From Schistosoma mansoni (taxonomy: Eukaryota; Platyhelminthes; Trematoda; Strigeidida; Schistosomatidae): a stretch of DNA of 64,000 nt. The notes below the pieces were generated by a model that saw only the letters and a list, made by a program, of their open reading frames with translations, did not search any database and was not told where the DNA came from. The DNA lies in assembly GCF_000237925.1 (NCBI RefSeq), contig NC_031495.1, positions 42,590,200 to 42,654,199 on the forward strand, read 5' to 3'. Positions 46,509 to 59,200 of the stretch are shown one piece after another. Both the position numbers and the translations under genes were made by a program. Position 1 is the first letter of the stretch; every line of letters starts with the position of its first letter.

Positions 46509-47235
46509 TTTCATCCATCTTCAAATCACTGATTTAATCACTTGACATTAGTGTCATAATCATTTGTGGAATTATAAACTGGTGTAATACTACCACTCGA
46601 TTAATATTATCTGATTATTATAATTCATGCATATATTATCTTAGAGTCGTGATGAAAGACTCGTTCAAGAAAATATTACTTCACTAGACTTATCTGTTTG
46701 CTACACTTCCGAATAGGAATTTTTTATCCTTGATCTTAATTCTAATTTTCAAAGTAAGCTGAATATTTAGCAGCCACACATTATTTTAAACACAAGGTTC
46801 ATTTTTGAACTGTGATATTGTTTCATAAGGTAAATAAAAGGTTATCAGTCGATGATTTTCACAGTATTCAAAATTATTTATCAATTCCAGATGTATTAAC
46901 TGATACGTTACGAAGTATCTGATTCATTTTGACCCAGTTCTTACTGATTAGCATCTGAGATTTGAAGAACTTATACCATCGTAAAATTATCATAATTATC
47001 AATGAAAATAAAGTGTAAATAAAATACCTCTTAATTTAGATTCTGAAACTTTTAAGTCATGAAAAGTATCGTGTTGACTATTTGTTAAGCGCCCAATCTT
47101 ATGCATGTATACATATGTACCTTAAGCATGATGAGAAAAATGTTCATCTTAATTTGTCTTGAATAATGTGTCTTGGTAGTATATCACTCATCGGCATCAA
47201 TAATGAAAGATACACGTTTATTTTAAGGTATGAAC
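46509..47235. other. AT-rich spacer
   Basis: No gene recognised. Confidence 0.4.
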
Positions 47236-47252
47236 AAAGTACATTTTTAACT

Positions 47253-47519
47253 CTGGGACTCGAACCCTTGCTTCAAACGCCATCGCCTTATCCACTCGGC
47301 CACTGATGCAGGTACATCCAGCTGACGAGACCCAAATAGGAAGAAGCGCGCGTCCTGGATTCCATTGCTGGCCACTATCAATCTCTGCTTACCATGCTTG
47401 TGAATTAAGGCTATATTGAGGCAATACGCACAGTATGCACATATTCCAATAAGAGACTGACCAGTTGCAGTCCTAAAACATCGATGAGAAGATTCAAACA
47501 AACAATGCAAAATGAATCT
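47253..47519. mobile_element. Sm-alpha-type SINE with 17-bp target duplication
   Basis: A 267-bp unit is flanked by the exact direct repeat AAAGTACATTTTTAACT at 47236-47252 and 47520-47536, a typical LINE-mediated target duplication. It contains a tRNA-like box A (TGGCCGAGTGG, minus strand, plus 47292-47302) and box B (GGTTCGAGTCC, minus strand, plus 47256-47266). A hammerhead-type ribozyme reads on the plus strand. Confidence 0.85.
47316..47360 (+). ncRNA. Hammerhead ribozyme, Sm-alpha type, degenerate
   Basis: Stem I is ATCCAG (47316-47321) with CTGGAT (47355-47360), perfect. Core CUGACGA is at 47322-47328, where the fifth base is the variable N7. Stem II GACC/GGAA around CAAATA has two mismatches. 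GAAG stands where GAAA is required. Stem III is the short CGCGCG, and the predicted cleavage is after C47354. This is the known schistosome hammerhead layout. Stem II and the A-to-G change suggest low activity. Confidence 0.8.
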
Positions 47520-47536
47520 AAAGTACATTTTTAACT

Positions 47537-48660
47537 GAAAAACTTACCATTCTCAGCGTAAAATAATCTGAACTAAACGTTTTCAAGGTGTCTCTACCTA
47601 AATTTAATAAGTTTACAGTTCTATCAATAATATGTTTTGAAAATGTAGTTGGATAGGAAATCATGCACCGTTTGATACAACATATTCGTGAATATATGAT
47701 ACATTCACGGAACGATCGATAATGACGTATATGATACAGAATGTATATACGCATATTTGAAAATCTAGACAGAAACGCTAATAGAATAACTTCAAGTTAG
47801 CTTTACGAATTGAGATTAACAAACATCGCTAATCTTGTATTTGAGGAGTGGAACACTCGATCGAAATTACACACCCAACTACAAACCTCCAACATCTCAA
47901 CGTCAACAGAAGTCTAAAGCCCCAGGGAAACTATTTTACGGTATGATTCATATTTACTTTTCATTTACAGAGTGATTTAGTTGTCCATTAAAGGCTTTGT
48001 GGGAACATTTGTGTTAATAATATGAACGCAGTTTTTCCCAAAGTCAGTAACATCTTCAGTAGTAATTTTTGAAGTAATCATTATATCTACATTTACTGAT
48101 CAGTTTTTATTATTCATTTTGGGCATAAATACAGCGTTACGGTATTTTGAATATTGCGTTGACATTCTAGATAAAAAATAGACTATTTATGTAGAGCACT
48201 TTTATCTCAATTAAATGTGTACTGTGTGATGGACCGAAAAATGCAAGCACACAAGTAAGAACAATAATAATATTAATAAAAAATATAATATAAAAAAGAG
48301 TACAGATAGGTTGTACAAACTGTTACTGGTCAGTAAATAAGTGTTTACAAGTTCACAAGATCATAAAATTATTTTCAAGATTATGGTATAAGTTTGATGG
48401 CTAAAGTTCGATAGATCCCCTTGACCATTGAGATGTAAAATTGCCAGGATAATGTTTATGGCAATTGCACAAAATAAGTAGAGTTATGAAGGTGGGAAGT
48501 AACGAAAATTATTCACAAAGTAATTCTGAATTGACATCACTACGACTTTAATTCATTGATTCTGCTTTTAGTAGGATAGTTTCCAACAGAGTTAACTATT
48601 GTTTCGATAGTCAGATAGAACGATTGCCTTGCAGTAATAAAACTTTCGCTGCACACTATA
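47537..48660. other. AT-rich DNA
   Basis: No gene or element recognised. Confidence 0.4.
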
Positions 48661-48661
48661 A

Positions 48662-48810
48662 TGTTAGAGGAGTGAATAGATCTTTACAAACCATTGATTT
48701 CGAATTCTAAGTACAATACGTTCGTTCGTGCTCACCTAGTTCTGTTTCGTTTAAATTGCGCTAATTCCGGGATTCCTAGTCCGTATAACAGTTCAAACAG
48801 TTGTAAATAT
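48662..48810 (+). repeat. Solo LTR, 159-bp family, diverged
   Basis: Matches the short LTR from TGTTAGAGGAGTGAA through CAATACGTTCGTTCGTGCTC and GGGATTCCTAGT. End points are approximate. No internal region is adjacent. Confidence 0.65.
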
Positions 48811-49019
48811 CACAACTTTGTCAATGGTTTAGGTGAGCTAAATAACCATTCACGATTACTAGCGATGTCATGACAATAAAGTAAAAAATATGTCTGTGGA
48901 AAATAAATATTTCAACTGTTGTACAATTTAAATGCTTCATCACAATTTATTTTTGTTGATGCTATATATATATATATATATATACCGTGTATGTTATTAG
49001 TGACAAGAGGAAAAGATAT

Positions 49020-49145
49020 AGACCACTGAGCCCTGAATCTAACCATGTTAATGTTTAACTTCAACCAATCTACGATATTGCGCGACTGCACACCATTGTC
49101 TTTAGCGAGTAATCGCCATACAGCAGACACAGTTGAACTCCACCA
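49020..49145 (-). repeat. SINE head fragment
   Basis: On the minus strand it parallels 61919-62045: GTGGAGTTCAAC, later GATTGGTTGAAGTT and CAGTGGTCTA. The ribozyme part is missing. Confidence 0.6.
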
Positions 49146-49274
49146 GTCACAGCTTCTCACTAGAAATCAAACAAATCCATCTTGAAACTAAGCACCGATG
49201 AATACATGGTAATTATCAGGACAGTGTTGTGGAGATTGTTGAGTTCAGATAGATATCATGAATGGATTGCATTA

Positions 49275-49490
49275 TCGTGAATTGGTTGAAGTTAGACATG
49301 AACATCGTTGGAGGCCGGCTCGGTGGTTCATAGGTTAAGCGCTAGCGCGAGACCAAAGGTCTTGTTTTCAAGTGCTTTGCATGATATCGTGGATGAGCAC
49401 TGCTAAGGAGTTCCAAACTATTGCTCCCAGTTTTTGGACGGTGGTCCAGCATTGGTCAATCCATAATATCAATCTGAAGATATCACAAAT
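49275..49490 (+). repeat. Diverged tRNA-like SINE copy
   Basis: GAATTGGTTGAAGTTAGACA, GGCCGGCTCGGTGG and TTAAGCGC (box A region), then GCACTGCTAAGGAGTTCC in place of the hammerhead core. The CUGANGA and GAAA motifs are lost, so there is no active ribozyme. Confidence 0.7.
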
Positions 49491-49497
49491 ATTTGTA

Positions 49498-49690
49498 GCA
49501 TGACATCACCTTAACCAGTAACACCTATAATCAAAACGTGCCCGCCCAGGGAATTCAGAAATAAGAGGCGAAGAGTTTCGAAGTTATATTTTATAAGTTA
49601 TCAATATATTGTGAAGTGACTGATCTAAACTGGCTAGCGGAGTAAGATCGATTTTGAAGGTTTTGTGTGCGAAAACCCAATCATGCATGC
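49498..49690 (-). repeat. LTR fragment, Boudicca-like
   Basis: On the minus strand it resembles the 3' half of the 326-bp LTR (AACACCTATAATC, ATCAATATATTG, ACTGGCTAGCGGAG on the plus strand). It directly abuts the SINE relic. Confidence 0.55.
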
Positions 49691-49962
49691 ATTTGCAACT
49701 TGTTCTTAGTTGTTTCTTTAGTTGCACATTTTGTCAGTCTTTTTGATGCCATTTGAGATGGTAACATTTCGTTTTATCATAGTTTTCTCATTTTTATTTT
49801 GCCTCCACTGAGTTTCTATGTTTCTTTCTGAATTGTATTCATGTTGTTTTGGTTGATACCTAATCTCGGCGGCAGCCATGTTGATTGTTATATCTTTGAT
49901 TGTGCTGCTTGTGTTGACTGGGATCGTGCATTTTGATTGTGCATTGATATGATGATCAGAAG

Positions 49963-50100
49963 CATTTGAATTATAGTATGAACTAGTAATTCCAGTAATC
50001 ACGCAATTTAATCAAGAAGTATTAGAGGAGCACAAACGAATGTATTATATTTGGAAATCAAAATCACAACAGTAATCAATACGAAAAAGTCATTGATTTA
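49963..50100 (-). repeat. Solo LTR, 159-bp family, minus strand
   Basis: The complement shows CATTCGTTTGTGCTC, then TACTTCTTGATTAAATTGC as in 46344-46504. Diverged; ends are approximate. Confidence 0.65.
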
Positions 50101-50503
50101 TTTAGACATCATAATTGAAGTACTTTTCCAGAATCGGAGGCACTTTGTGTTATAAAGCAACAATCCATTATCTTTTGAATGGATTTTTACTTGATCTATC
50201 CGGAAAAGATGGGATAACACTTATTTTTGGTGTGTTGGTAATTTGTTATGTTCCTTATCAATTTGTCTACTTATTGTAATTTATATCGATTATTGAAGGA
50301 ACAAATATTGGTTAAATAACTTAGCGGTAAGATTTGTTTAGGTAGTAATGTACATTTGTATTTATGAGGAAATTTAGAACACTTATTTTCCCAATCACTT
50401 TGTTTTGATTTCAATTGGAGAATATCGGGTATCTAAAGTACTCAGACAGTTATTCTTCAGTCAAACCTTAGTTTGGATTTTACAAGCGGTTGAAGTCCCA
50501 ACG
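50101..50503. other. AT-rich DNA
   Basis: No gene recognised. Confidence 0.4.
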
Positions 50504-50862
50504 AAGAGCAAACTCTCACCTTATTGTATGGTTTACTAGATCACGTTGGGCTCACCACTAAAGATGTCATAGGTATTCGGAGTTTAGCAACGCCTTTACA
50601 TGTAACACTTTCATGACAGAAGTACAACAACCCAGTCAAACCAGAAGTCAGAAACAAAGAGGTGCGCAGATATATTTGAAAATATATCGACATATTGGGG
50701 AGAGTTTAGTCCAAGTTGAATAACAGTCGCCAGGAATGCGTAGCATCGCGTACCCACCTGTGATCTGGTGCGGATGCACAACCGAACGCCTTTAGCTAGA
50801 CGTGTCCAGTGAAACTGATGAGGTCATCATCAAATGTGTAAGTCTTACAGAACTATTCATTT
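50504..50862 (-). repeat. LTR + PBS fragment of a Boudicca-related element (copy 2)
   Basis: Near-identical to 23836-24194 with no length change and only a few substitutions seen (for example near 50678 and 50777). Same truncation at both ends. Confidence 0.8.
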
Positions 50863-52129
50863 TGTTGATTTGTTTATCAATACACATGCCCAAAGGCTTA
50901 TTAGCCTGTCTTGATATGATCAACTGTACAATCAAACGCTTAGTGAAGTTATGTAATTTCTCCATTCCTCACTCTTACACTAAACGTCAACCTAATGTTT
51001 CTTATGTTTGTAAACACATGTGTAGCAAACCATTATATCGTAACAGCCAAATCTTCCCATTATCAGTGAATTTTAGAGCAAAGTGGAAAAATGATACGAA
51101 ATCCTTTAGTTTTCCTCAGAACTTTCCAATACTTTGAAGAAATGTATCTATATCCATTGATAAAACCCCATAATTTTTAACCCTAATATTTCGGTATTTC
51201 CTCAACGTATACTCGAAAGTTCCCCGGAATTTTTGATAGATTTGGGGATATTCATCTATGCTCTGTTACTGTGATCCAATATTTTTCGCAGTTAGGGGGC
51301 ACTCTGCACCATTTTTAGCGTTCTATAATATTTTCCTAGACTTCTGTGAAACTCAGTGATGTCCTTCGGAAAAACATTAAGATTACCCATTGTTCAGACG
51401 AACATACCAGCTTTACAACAGATACCCACAATTCGCTACACAAATATTCATAGTTTTCCATCCAGTGGACGTCGCGAAATGGATGCAAATCGAAAGCCAT
51501 TAGATCTCAGCTGTTAACAAAAATCTATTCTTTTCACACACAACGGGGGTGCATGGCATTTTTTTCGCAAAACGAATTGCACGATTCTGACATCTGTTTG
51601 TCAGTTCATGATAAAACCTCTGACCCCAATTTGAAAATCTAGTTCAAAACTCGAGTTGAACTTTAAGGTTATAGCCATAAACTCTTTGCATTATAACAGA
51701 TTTCAGTTAAAGACATAAATCTCCGGGATGTGATGATCTCATCTCATTATACTAGTACAACTCCTATTGTGTATATGCATATGTAAATCTAACATTTCAG
51801 CTTAACTACAAGAAAAAAGATTTACAGGTGTAAGTTCATGATTCAAATTGCTACCTTTTCTCTGCTTTTGTTTCATTGTTTATATCTTCAGTTGTTTTGA
51901 AGTGTCTAGCATCACGTCTAGCCCACATGGGATAAATGGTTTCAAATAGTTCTGGATAGAATAGAAAGAGCTTATGCCTAATAGGTTTAAGTGTCTAGTA
52001 AAAGTCGGTCATCGATGCCTCCAGGTCGGAACCTAGGCATATTTTACGATAAAAGAGAAAAAATATTGATAAGTTGTAGCGTCACACTGTCCTAAGTCCT
52101 TAAGAATATGTCAACTTTTCTCTTAAATG
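50863..52129. other. No gene recognised
   Basis: AT-rich with short frames. No domain seen. Confidence 0.4.
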
Positions 52130-53205
52130 ATACCTAGGATTTCACTTGCACTAGCTCAACCGGTAGCGCATTCCAGCATTTGACTACTCTTAAGGAACAA
52201 AAAGTCTGCCTACATTCATTCTACTTTGTTATGTCTCTAATTCCTGATTGATGCTTATATGTTGTGAGTCGGGACTGAGCTTAATTAGATGTTCAAGCGG
52301 ATTCTCAGGAGCGTTAAGGGTGTTATAAGTGATTAGGTCACCTTTTAGACGCCTAGTCTGTAATGAGAAAAGGTTCAGTGATTTGAGGCGCTGTTCACAT
52401 TATCAGAGTTTGAGTCGCCGATCTGATGTCACTGCTTGCCACTGGATATTTTACCCTTTCGGAGTGAGGGGGAAGTACTGTGTTTCTACACACTAAATAT
52501 GGTGGAATATGGCTGTTGAAAATTAAGTGGAAATTCCTACCGTAAAACTAGCCGAAAAAGCACTTTAAAGTTACCAGTGGAATGTTTGCCCGAAAAAGCA
52601 TTTGTCACAGTTAGCGCGAGACTTTTTCGACTTCGGATACCTTTAGAGGGGAGTTACGAAAGTTGAATGCATCGTCTGCAAAATGTTTCAGAATGGTGAC
52701 TCTACACTTCAAAGTGTTAAAGATATGTCCGTTGTTGTCTGTTCAACTTTGAAGTCCAGCCGGACTCCCTTTAAGTGTCAGCTTATCATCATGGTTACAA
52801 ACTTCTTCCCAAAGTTTGACATCATCAGTGAAAAGCAATCAATCATACTACAAATGTTGAGGAGTTTCGTTCACATAAATTAAGAAAAGAAGAGGTCCCG
52901 GTGCTGATCCCTGGGTGACCCCATTAAGACGTACTCTAGCCTGAGAATTAGTTAAGTTTCCCCTAACCTTAAAAAGTCGATTATATATATATGAAGTAGC
53001 CAAAGAATTAATTGGTGTCTGTCCATTTGAGCGTATTGAAAAGATATCTATGATCTATTCTATCTAAAGTTTTTGGGAAGTCAAGCTATGTGACGTCGAC
53101 CTCTTTGCGATCAAAGATGGTTGCCTATTTGTTCACCGCAGTCAACAGGTTGATTATACAGGAATGATCCTTCCTGATGCCATGCTTTTGGATTGAAAAT
53201 AAGAT
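52130..53205 (-). pseudogene. CR1/jockey-like reverse transcriptase relic
   Basis: On the minus strand from about 53205: QHGFRKxHSC, NLLTAVN, a broken palm (LDFPKTLDRIDHRYLFNTL in place of the usual DFSKAFDxVxHxxLLxKL), then RVRLNGVTQGSAPGPLLFLIYVNETP, TDDVKLW in place of the catalytic ADD motif, and LQS. Frame stops include one in the palm. The part below 52680 looks like the thumb and tail. GVxQGSxxGPLLFxLYVN is characteristic of the jockey/CR1 group and distinguishes it from the RTE-like relics here. Confidence 0.78.
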
Positions 53206-53585
53206 AGTAGATAGTTAGTAGTCACGTAGACCGTCGCATATCATACCCTCCATAAATTTGGACGGTAGATTCAAGGTACAGTAAAGCGACCTCCTTTGAA
53301 TTTTGACGTAAGTCAGCTCCCGAATTCTTGGCAGAGTACTTCAGCCTGACGAATGTAAAAGATAACGGTAAGTGGTTCTCCCAAGAGTCAGCTCCCAGGT
53401 TCACTTCTGAAAGTTCTGTTGAGTTGCGGTTGAAGCTCTCCTCATAAAAATCGGTATGGTCCGGTTAAAATGCCTGAAAGTACTGTTTTGCTAGAAGGCC
53501 AGAGGAGTCTTCGTCGCCTTTGGTTGGACCGTTAGGACCTAGGACATGAGAAACTCCTGTTTTGGGTTGTCTAAGAAAGGCCGCA
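53206..53585. other. Junction of relics
   Basis: No clear gene. It may contain further non-LTR remnants on either strand. Confidence 0.3.
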
Positions 53586-53589
53586 TGAT

Positions 53590-53881
53590 GGGGTAAACTT
53601 CTTCGGATTGGAGAAAAACTTATCGACATTGGAAGTGGATAGGACATACATAAAGGAAAACCCCTATGTGCATCACGAGGCAATCTGTAACTTGGAATCC
53701 GGAAAGGGAGTTGAAGAGAGGAAGGCCAAAGAACACATTACGTCGGTAAATAGAAGCAGATATGAAAAGGATGAATAACAACTGGAAAGAACAGGAGAGA
53801 ATTGCCCAGGACAAAGTTGGACGGAGAATGCTGGTTGGCGGCCTATGCTCCTCCACGAGGGGCAACAGGCGTAAGTAAGTA
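53590..53881 (+). repeat. 3' end of an RTE-like element
   Basis: Reads [26 protein letters not shown], then [18 protein letters not shown] and the tail AAGTAAGTAA, matching the 3' end of the element at 20365-23641. 5'-truncated, as expected for non-LTR elements. Confidence 0.8.
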
Positions 53882-56240
53882 AATATGCACACATTCCAAC
53901 TACGCGTGGCAATATTACTCATTGTTACAAAATTTGTCAGTGAAAACCAGCTTTCCAATACCTCAGAAATATGTTCTGTTTGTATGAGTATAAAAATAAT
54001 TTACTGTGTAATATGAAAAAGAAATTAGAACTGTCGTGTAAATGTACACAACAAGGAAAATTGAACACAAATTCCCACTTAGCAGTCCATGAGACGAGCA
54101 GTTCCTTATTTAGCCACACATTCCACTTGCTAACACTGCATAATGGACAAATAGGAAGGATTTTTATACTGAGTCACAGTAATGAGATCATAAATATATT
54201 AGGAATACCTTTTTATCAAACTTCGTGTCTTCAAAATAAAAAATTACGTTCACAAGAACATGTATTTTAACTACTTAAGAACGAAGCATGAATGTAATGT
54301 TAAGTGATTTCTATACTCCTCGAAAAATTACGCGATCCCATAATGCTTGTTTTAATTCGTTCATTATAGACCCTTAAGTGACCCTGAAATGTTCACTTTA
54401 CAATCATTGATGTGCTATTCGCGTTTACCTTTTATTCAATGAAAGATAGCTAGGAATACACCAATATTTATTTTCAAAACACTCATTGTCACCATAGTTA
54501 ATTTTTTAGTGAATAATGATCATCATGCACTACCTAATTAAGACAATCTAATTCAACCTTTAAGTTTGCTTACTTTCGTCATGAAATCTAGACTGAGGAT
54601 CAACTAGGATACTGCTAGATATGCATATGGACGAGACAATCAGAAGCGTTCGCGGGTTGTCAAGGTCACGGTGCTTAATTTGGTGCCTGATGCTTACGTA
54701 CGGTCGATTTACAACGGATTTTAGAGAAAACGTGATAATTCAGCGTCTACAAGAGAAATCATCATAAGATTTTGGCGCGAAATTCAATTATCCATTTGTA
54801 TAAATAGAGTTTTGGCATTATAGCTGATGTCAGTTCGTGATGAAAATACTAAGTATAATTCCTAACCTTAACCATGAGCTGTAAATCATAATTTGAATTC
54901 TTCACACAGGTTTATAACCTTATTTAGTCGTAGTTATTATGTTGACACTCTCAGAGTCACCTTAGCGTCGCTCAAACGTCGTCCTTAATTTATAGTCTCA
55001 TCCTTAACCCTAAACCTTAACTCCAACCCTAAACCCAAAACCATACCAACAACATTGAAGCTATGTGGTCGAGGCTAAAATAATTTTTGAGACCTTATCA
55101 TGGTTCCAGAAGTCGACTACTATGGAGCCACATGGATGAGTTCCTGTACCGGATGCACTATGATATTAGAACTTCTGAACCTATATCTAACCTTGATAAG
55201 TTTTTGAGTCATGTAAAAGAACAGTATCCCTTTTAACTTTTGTATAATATATTTTTACTGCATACTAACTGTCTCCTGATTTGCCAATATTTCTCAAGGT
55301 CATTTAAGATTCGTCCAAAGGTCGTCCATGTAGTTTAGTCTCGCCGTCAAAGCTTATGTGTACAAACGCATCAGATGATTTTTCTAATCAGGTAAGTACG
55401 AAACGGTTAGATGCCATCTGATTTTATTGAGAGTAATTTACGGAGTTTTCCAGTTTTTCTTTGATATATTTGTTGTATAACCCTTGATCTTTCACATCTT
55501 AATCACCAGGGTATACAAATTTAAAATAGATCTTGAAATATAGTTTTAAATAAAAATCCCGGATGACGTGTTTAGAGCACTTCATAAAAACAAACTGATG
55601 TATGTGGATGGTTTCTCTGTGTAACTCAAAAGGTGTGTACGTATGCAGTAAAAACTTGTAATTCGCTTGAGTTACTTAGTGAACAATTAACAGAAAATCT
55701 GAGAAATACATTATCTAGATGGAAAAAATGTTGCTTCTCTTGATAAATCGACATATAGTTGAGCTGAAATGTTTTATTTAACCCAACCAATGGAATGTAT
55801 AATACATGAATATGTAGTTGATTTGATTACCAGATAAAATTCTTCTGGATGTACTCACTTCGTTCTCTCTGATATCAATACTAGTGTACATAGAACTCCT
55901 AATCATTTCGAATTACGTTATTTACTGTCATCACACGTACTTGTTTCATACTAGATCACTGGCATAAAAATTTAGGTATAACGTGGAAGAGCTTTATAAC
56001 GTGCATCCACTAATTCCTACTGATGATTCTGTTGATCACAGATAATATTGAAACATTTACTGTAGTTATCATTATATTGTGACATCAGATGTTCTTGTAT
56101 CAGTGAACCTATATTGATCGACCAAATGCTTTTAATTTAATGCTTAATATACAATTTAATCACGTAAACTTGATGGTTTGGAATTTCGCATTGAGTCAAA
56201 ACAACAAATATGCGTACTTGGATGTAATTTGTGTAATTCA
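53882..56240. other. AT-rich DNA, telomere-like patch
   Basis: No gene recognised. A short degenerate CCCTAA-type stretch lies at 55003-55041. Part of this may be an intron of the coiled-coil gene. Confidence 0.4.
55003..55041. repeat. Degenerate telomere-like patch
   Basis: Contains TTAACCCTAAACC and AACCCTAAACCC, relatives of the CCCTAA repeat, over about 40 bp. Confidence 0.4.
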
Positions 56241-56241
56241 G

Positions 56242-59200
56242 AAGAAACGCGGAGTTCATTTCATAAACAAAATAATGAATGGAGTTATACACATGGAAAC
56301 CAAAATAGTGATCATCTTCATCAACAGGACCAAACCAATAAAAGTGATCTATTACATAAACAAATCAATGAGTTAACTGAACGTGAAAGTTACAAAATTA
56401 AGTGGATTGAAAAGCGCAACGAATATGAAAGTGAAATCAAAGAATTAAAAAGAGCCAAAGAAAAGGCTACTCGGCAAAGTATCAAGTATGAAGAACAGGT
56501 AACTTATTAGATTAGCATATTAATTATGACAGTAATATGAGTTTTATTATTTTGATATTTTTATTTAAACATTTTTTTAGAATTTATCGTCAGAAAACTA
56601 GTTTAAGCCGTTCCTTACCTTTGTAGTTGTCAGCCTTACGTACACAAAACTTTGAAGACAAGGATATCTTGTTAAAGATGAAAAAATTCTCATAGTACCG
56701 ACTCAAGGCTGTTTGTGCTGCGCTAATAAATCCACATAATATGTAAAATATCTTAATAATTTGTATACATAGCCTTTGTCATCAATTCGCATCTTTCGAT
56801 GTGTTCTGCAATACAAACTGTCTTCTCGTCTGGCATTCAAGTGTTTTGTCTAAACTATGCTTTTGATGTACAGTAACTCTTTCCTCCATCTGACAACTGT
56901 GACAGCTTCGATGCCACGTTATGCCACATATACTTAAAAGCAGTCTTGGGACCAGCGTCCATCACAGTGGGGTAAATCCCTGAATCAGTTTTATTGCTCC
57001 AAATTTTTGGTAATTTTCTATGTGGCTTTTAATAAATACATTCCCATGCCACTTTTTAAAACTTATCTAAACATCTCTCACTTAATTATTTTTTTGCCTC
57101 AATGATCTCAAAATCGGCTAATTCAAAAAGTGTGCCATTTTGTTCAGTCTGGCATCACAACAGTCAGTTAAACTTTTAAAGCTTTTTGAAATAAATGAAT
57201 AAGCTTAGACGATAATCAAGGAAATACTGAATTTTGAAAACGTTAAAGTGATTTGTATGTAGCCTATTTAATCATAAAATTTGATTACCATAAAATGTAA
57301 AATCGAAAAAGTTTTGAATTATCCGTTAGTTATTATGTCTTAGATTTGAGCTCATCTAGCTGGCCCTAATCACTGATCATTTCAGTTTATAAGGACACAG
57401 ATCCTCTTTTGGTAACCGCAAAGGAAACAAACTGGCTAGTATATTATCTATGATACCAGCCTTTATAATCGTACATCGCTAATTAGGTCTTGTGAAGAGC
57501 AAACACAATAAATACGGTCTGATTTCAGACCTAGATGTGTATGTAATAACCAGATAACGACTTTTTATTGCTTTTTAAAACACAGGTAAACTTTCTTACG
57601 TCCATTTATAGTTGTAGCAGAATTACCGATATCAAGTAGCCGCTTTGGTGGCCCACCGTGTCAATTTTTATTGAATTTCGTCATAGATTTACTTTGTGGA
57701 GCTACTCTTTCTTCACCTAACCTTCAGTAGTTGATCTACTATCAGGAGATTCGTTTATCTACTGAAAACATTTAGATATCATGGTTCTGTTAGTCAAAAA
57801 TGACCCGATGAATGGTCTAATAATCTCCTTAAGGAACAGTCGACGTATATTAGGATGTGTTCCTTTCCTTCTCTTTTTGTAAAATGCTACTTGACTTGTC
57901 TATGCCAATTATGAGGCTGATTGTAGATAGTGATGTGTCTGAGAGTGTCATTCACTTCACTTACCTTGGAAATCTTGTCCAATCTGATGGGTTTATATTT
58001 GGGGAAATCCTGACACAGACTGAAAACTCCCCGTTGGCTTTTACCGATCCACATCATTTGTGGAGCAGGTGAGTTGTTTGTCTGCCGACAAAAGAATGGA
58101 TATACTTCCCATAAGTCTCTCATGTTTTACTCTATAGGTCTAAAGCGTGGTCTTTAAAACAAACTGTCTTCATAGATTACTTGCTATCTGATTTTAGATG
58201 CCTTCAAAATGTTGCTCGAATGTCATGGAATAACCCAGTAGGCGATACCAAAGTTAGGGACAGAGTACCAAGCTGGTTCAAAGAATCGGTTGATGAGGCT
58301 TATGAATCTTCATTGACTGACGTGGTTAGGGAATGTGTTACGTATATTGGTGAAGAAATAGGTTAAAAAAAAGATTGGAATCATGTTGATAGATGCAGAC
58401 TGCCGGATAATGGTTTACGCAACAACGGTTATCGATGAAAGGAGACTTTTTATTAGATGGCCAGCAACAGATCCCAACAGAAAAGACACATCTACCATTT
58501 ATCTTCTTCTAGATCCTGAGCTCCAGAACTTCTTTATATAAGCCATTTTACCGTCTTTTTCTACTAGATTTTCAGTTTTCAGTCTCTCATGTTATCATCA
58601 CTATCACATTACTTTGATTTTTTGCTATTTTTCTAGTTAATTTGTTCTGTAATGGTTGTGTGGCATGATAAATTGGACCAATAAACATTTACACCAGGCC
58701 CTAAACTTTCTATGACTGAATAGCTGGTCCGGACCCATCTCACTATTTTGGCTTAATATTAGAATAATATTGTTAATCTTATCTCAACAGGCATGACTTA
58801 CGTTTTCGTAAATAAATTTTCGCATGATTTATGGTTGCATAGATGTGCAGATTATTTTAGTGTGAGATTAAAGATAGTTGCTCATTAATAAATTTATTTG
58901 GTAGGACTGAATTTAATTTAGCAGTACTTATTTCTACTACATCATTTGACAATAGTCTTTCAATTATATACTGAATTCATGTTGATCTATCTGAAACTAT
59001 ATTTTTATTATAAGACCTAATAGAATATCGTATTAGTAAATCAACAACTTTATTTTCCAAAAATTTTGTCGTTTATCAACCTGTTACTACTGATATTAAT
59101 ACTCAAATAATTAAATGACCATTACAATTAAATGTTTTGTATTTGCTAGTTGGTTGATTTAGACCATATTTAGACTGACTGCACCTAAATAATTTTTCAG

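Noticed and set aside
47253-47312. tRNA gene on the minus strand
   Set aside because: Boxes A and B are present, but the sequence lies inside a SINE and I see no clean acceptor stem or cloverleaf. Treated as a SINE promoter.
48962-48984. AT microsatellites (also near 61135-61152 and 45018-45050)
   Set aside because: Simple repeats common in AT-rich genomes; not informative on their own.
50802-51137. 111-codon frame
   Set aside because: It starts inside the antisense LTR fragment and runs into unrelated AT-rich DNA.
56140-56376. 78-codon frame overlapping the first coiled-coil exon
   Set aside because: The alternative frame at the same place joins in phase to later exons and has heptad character; this one does not.
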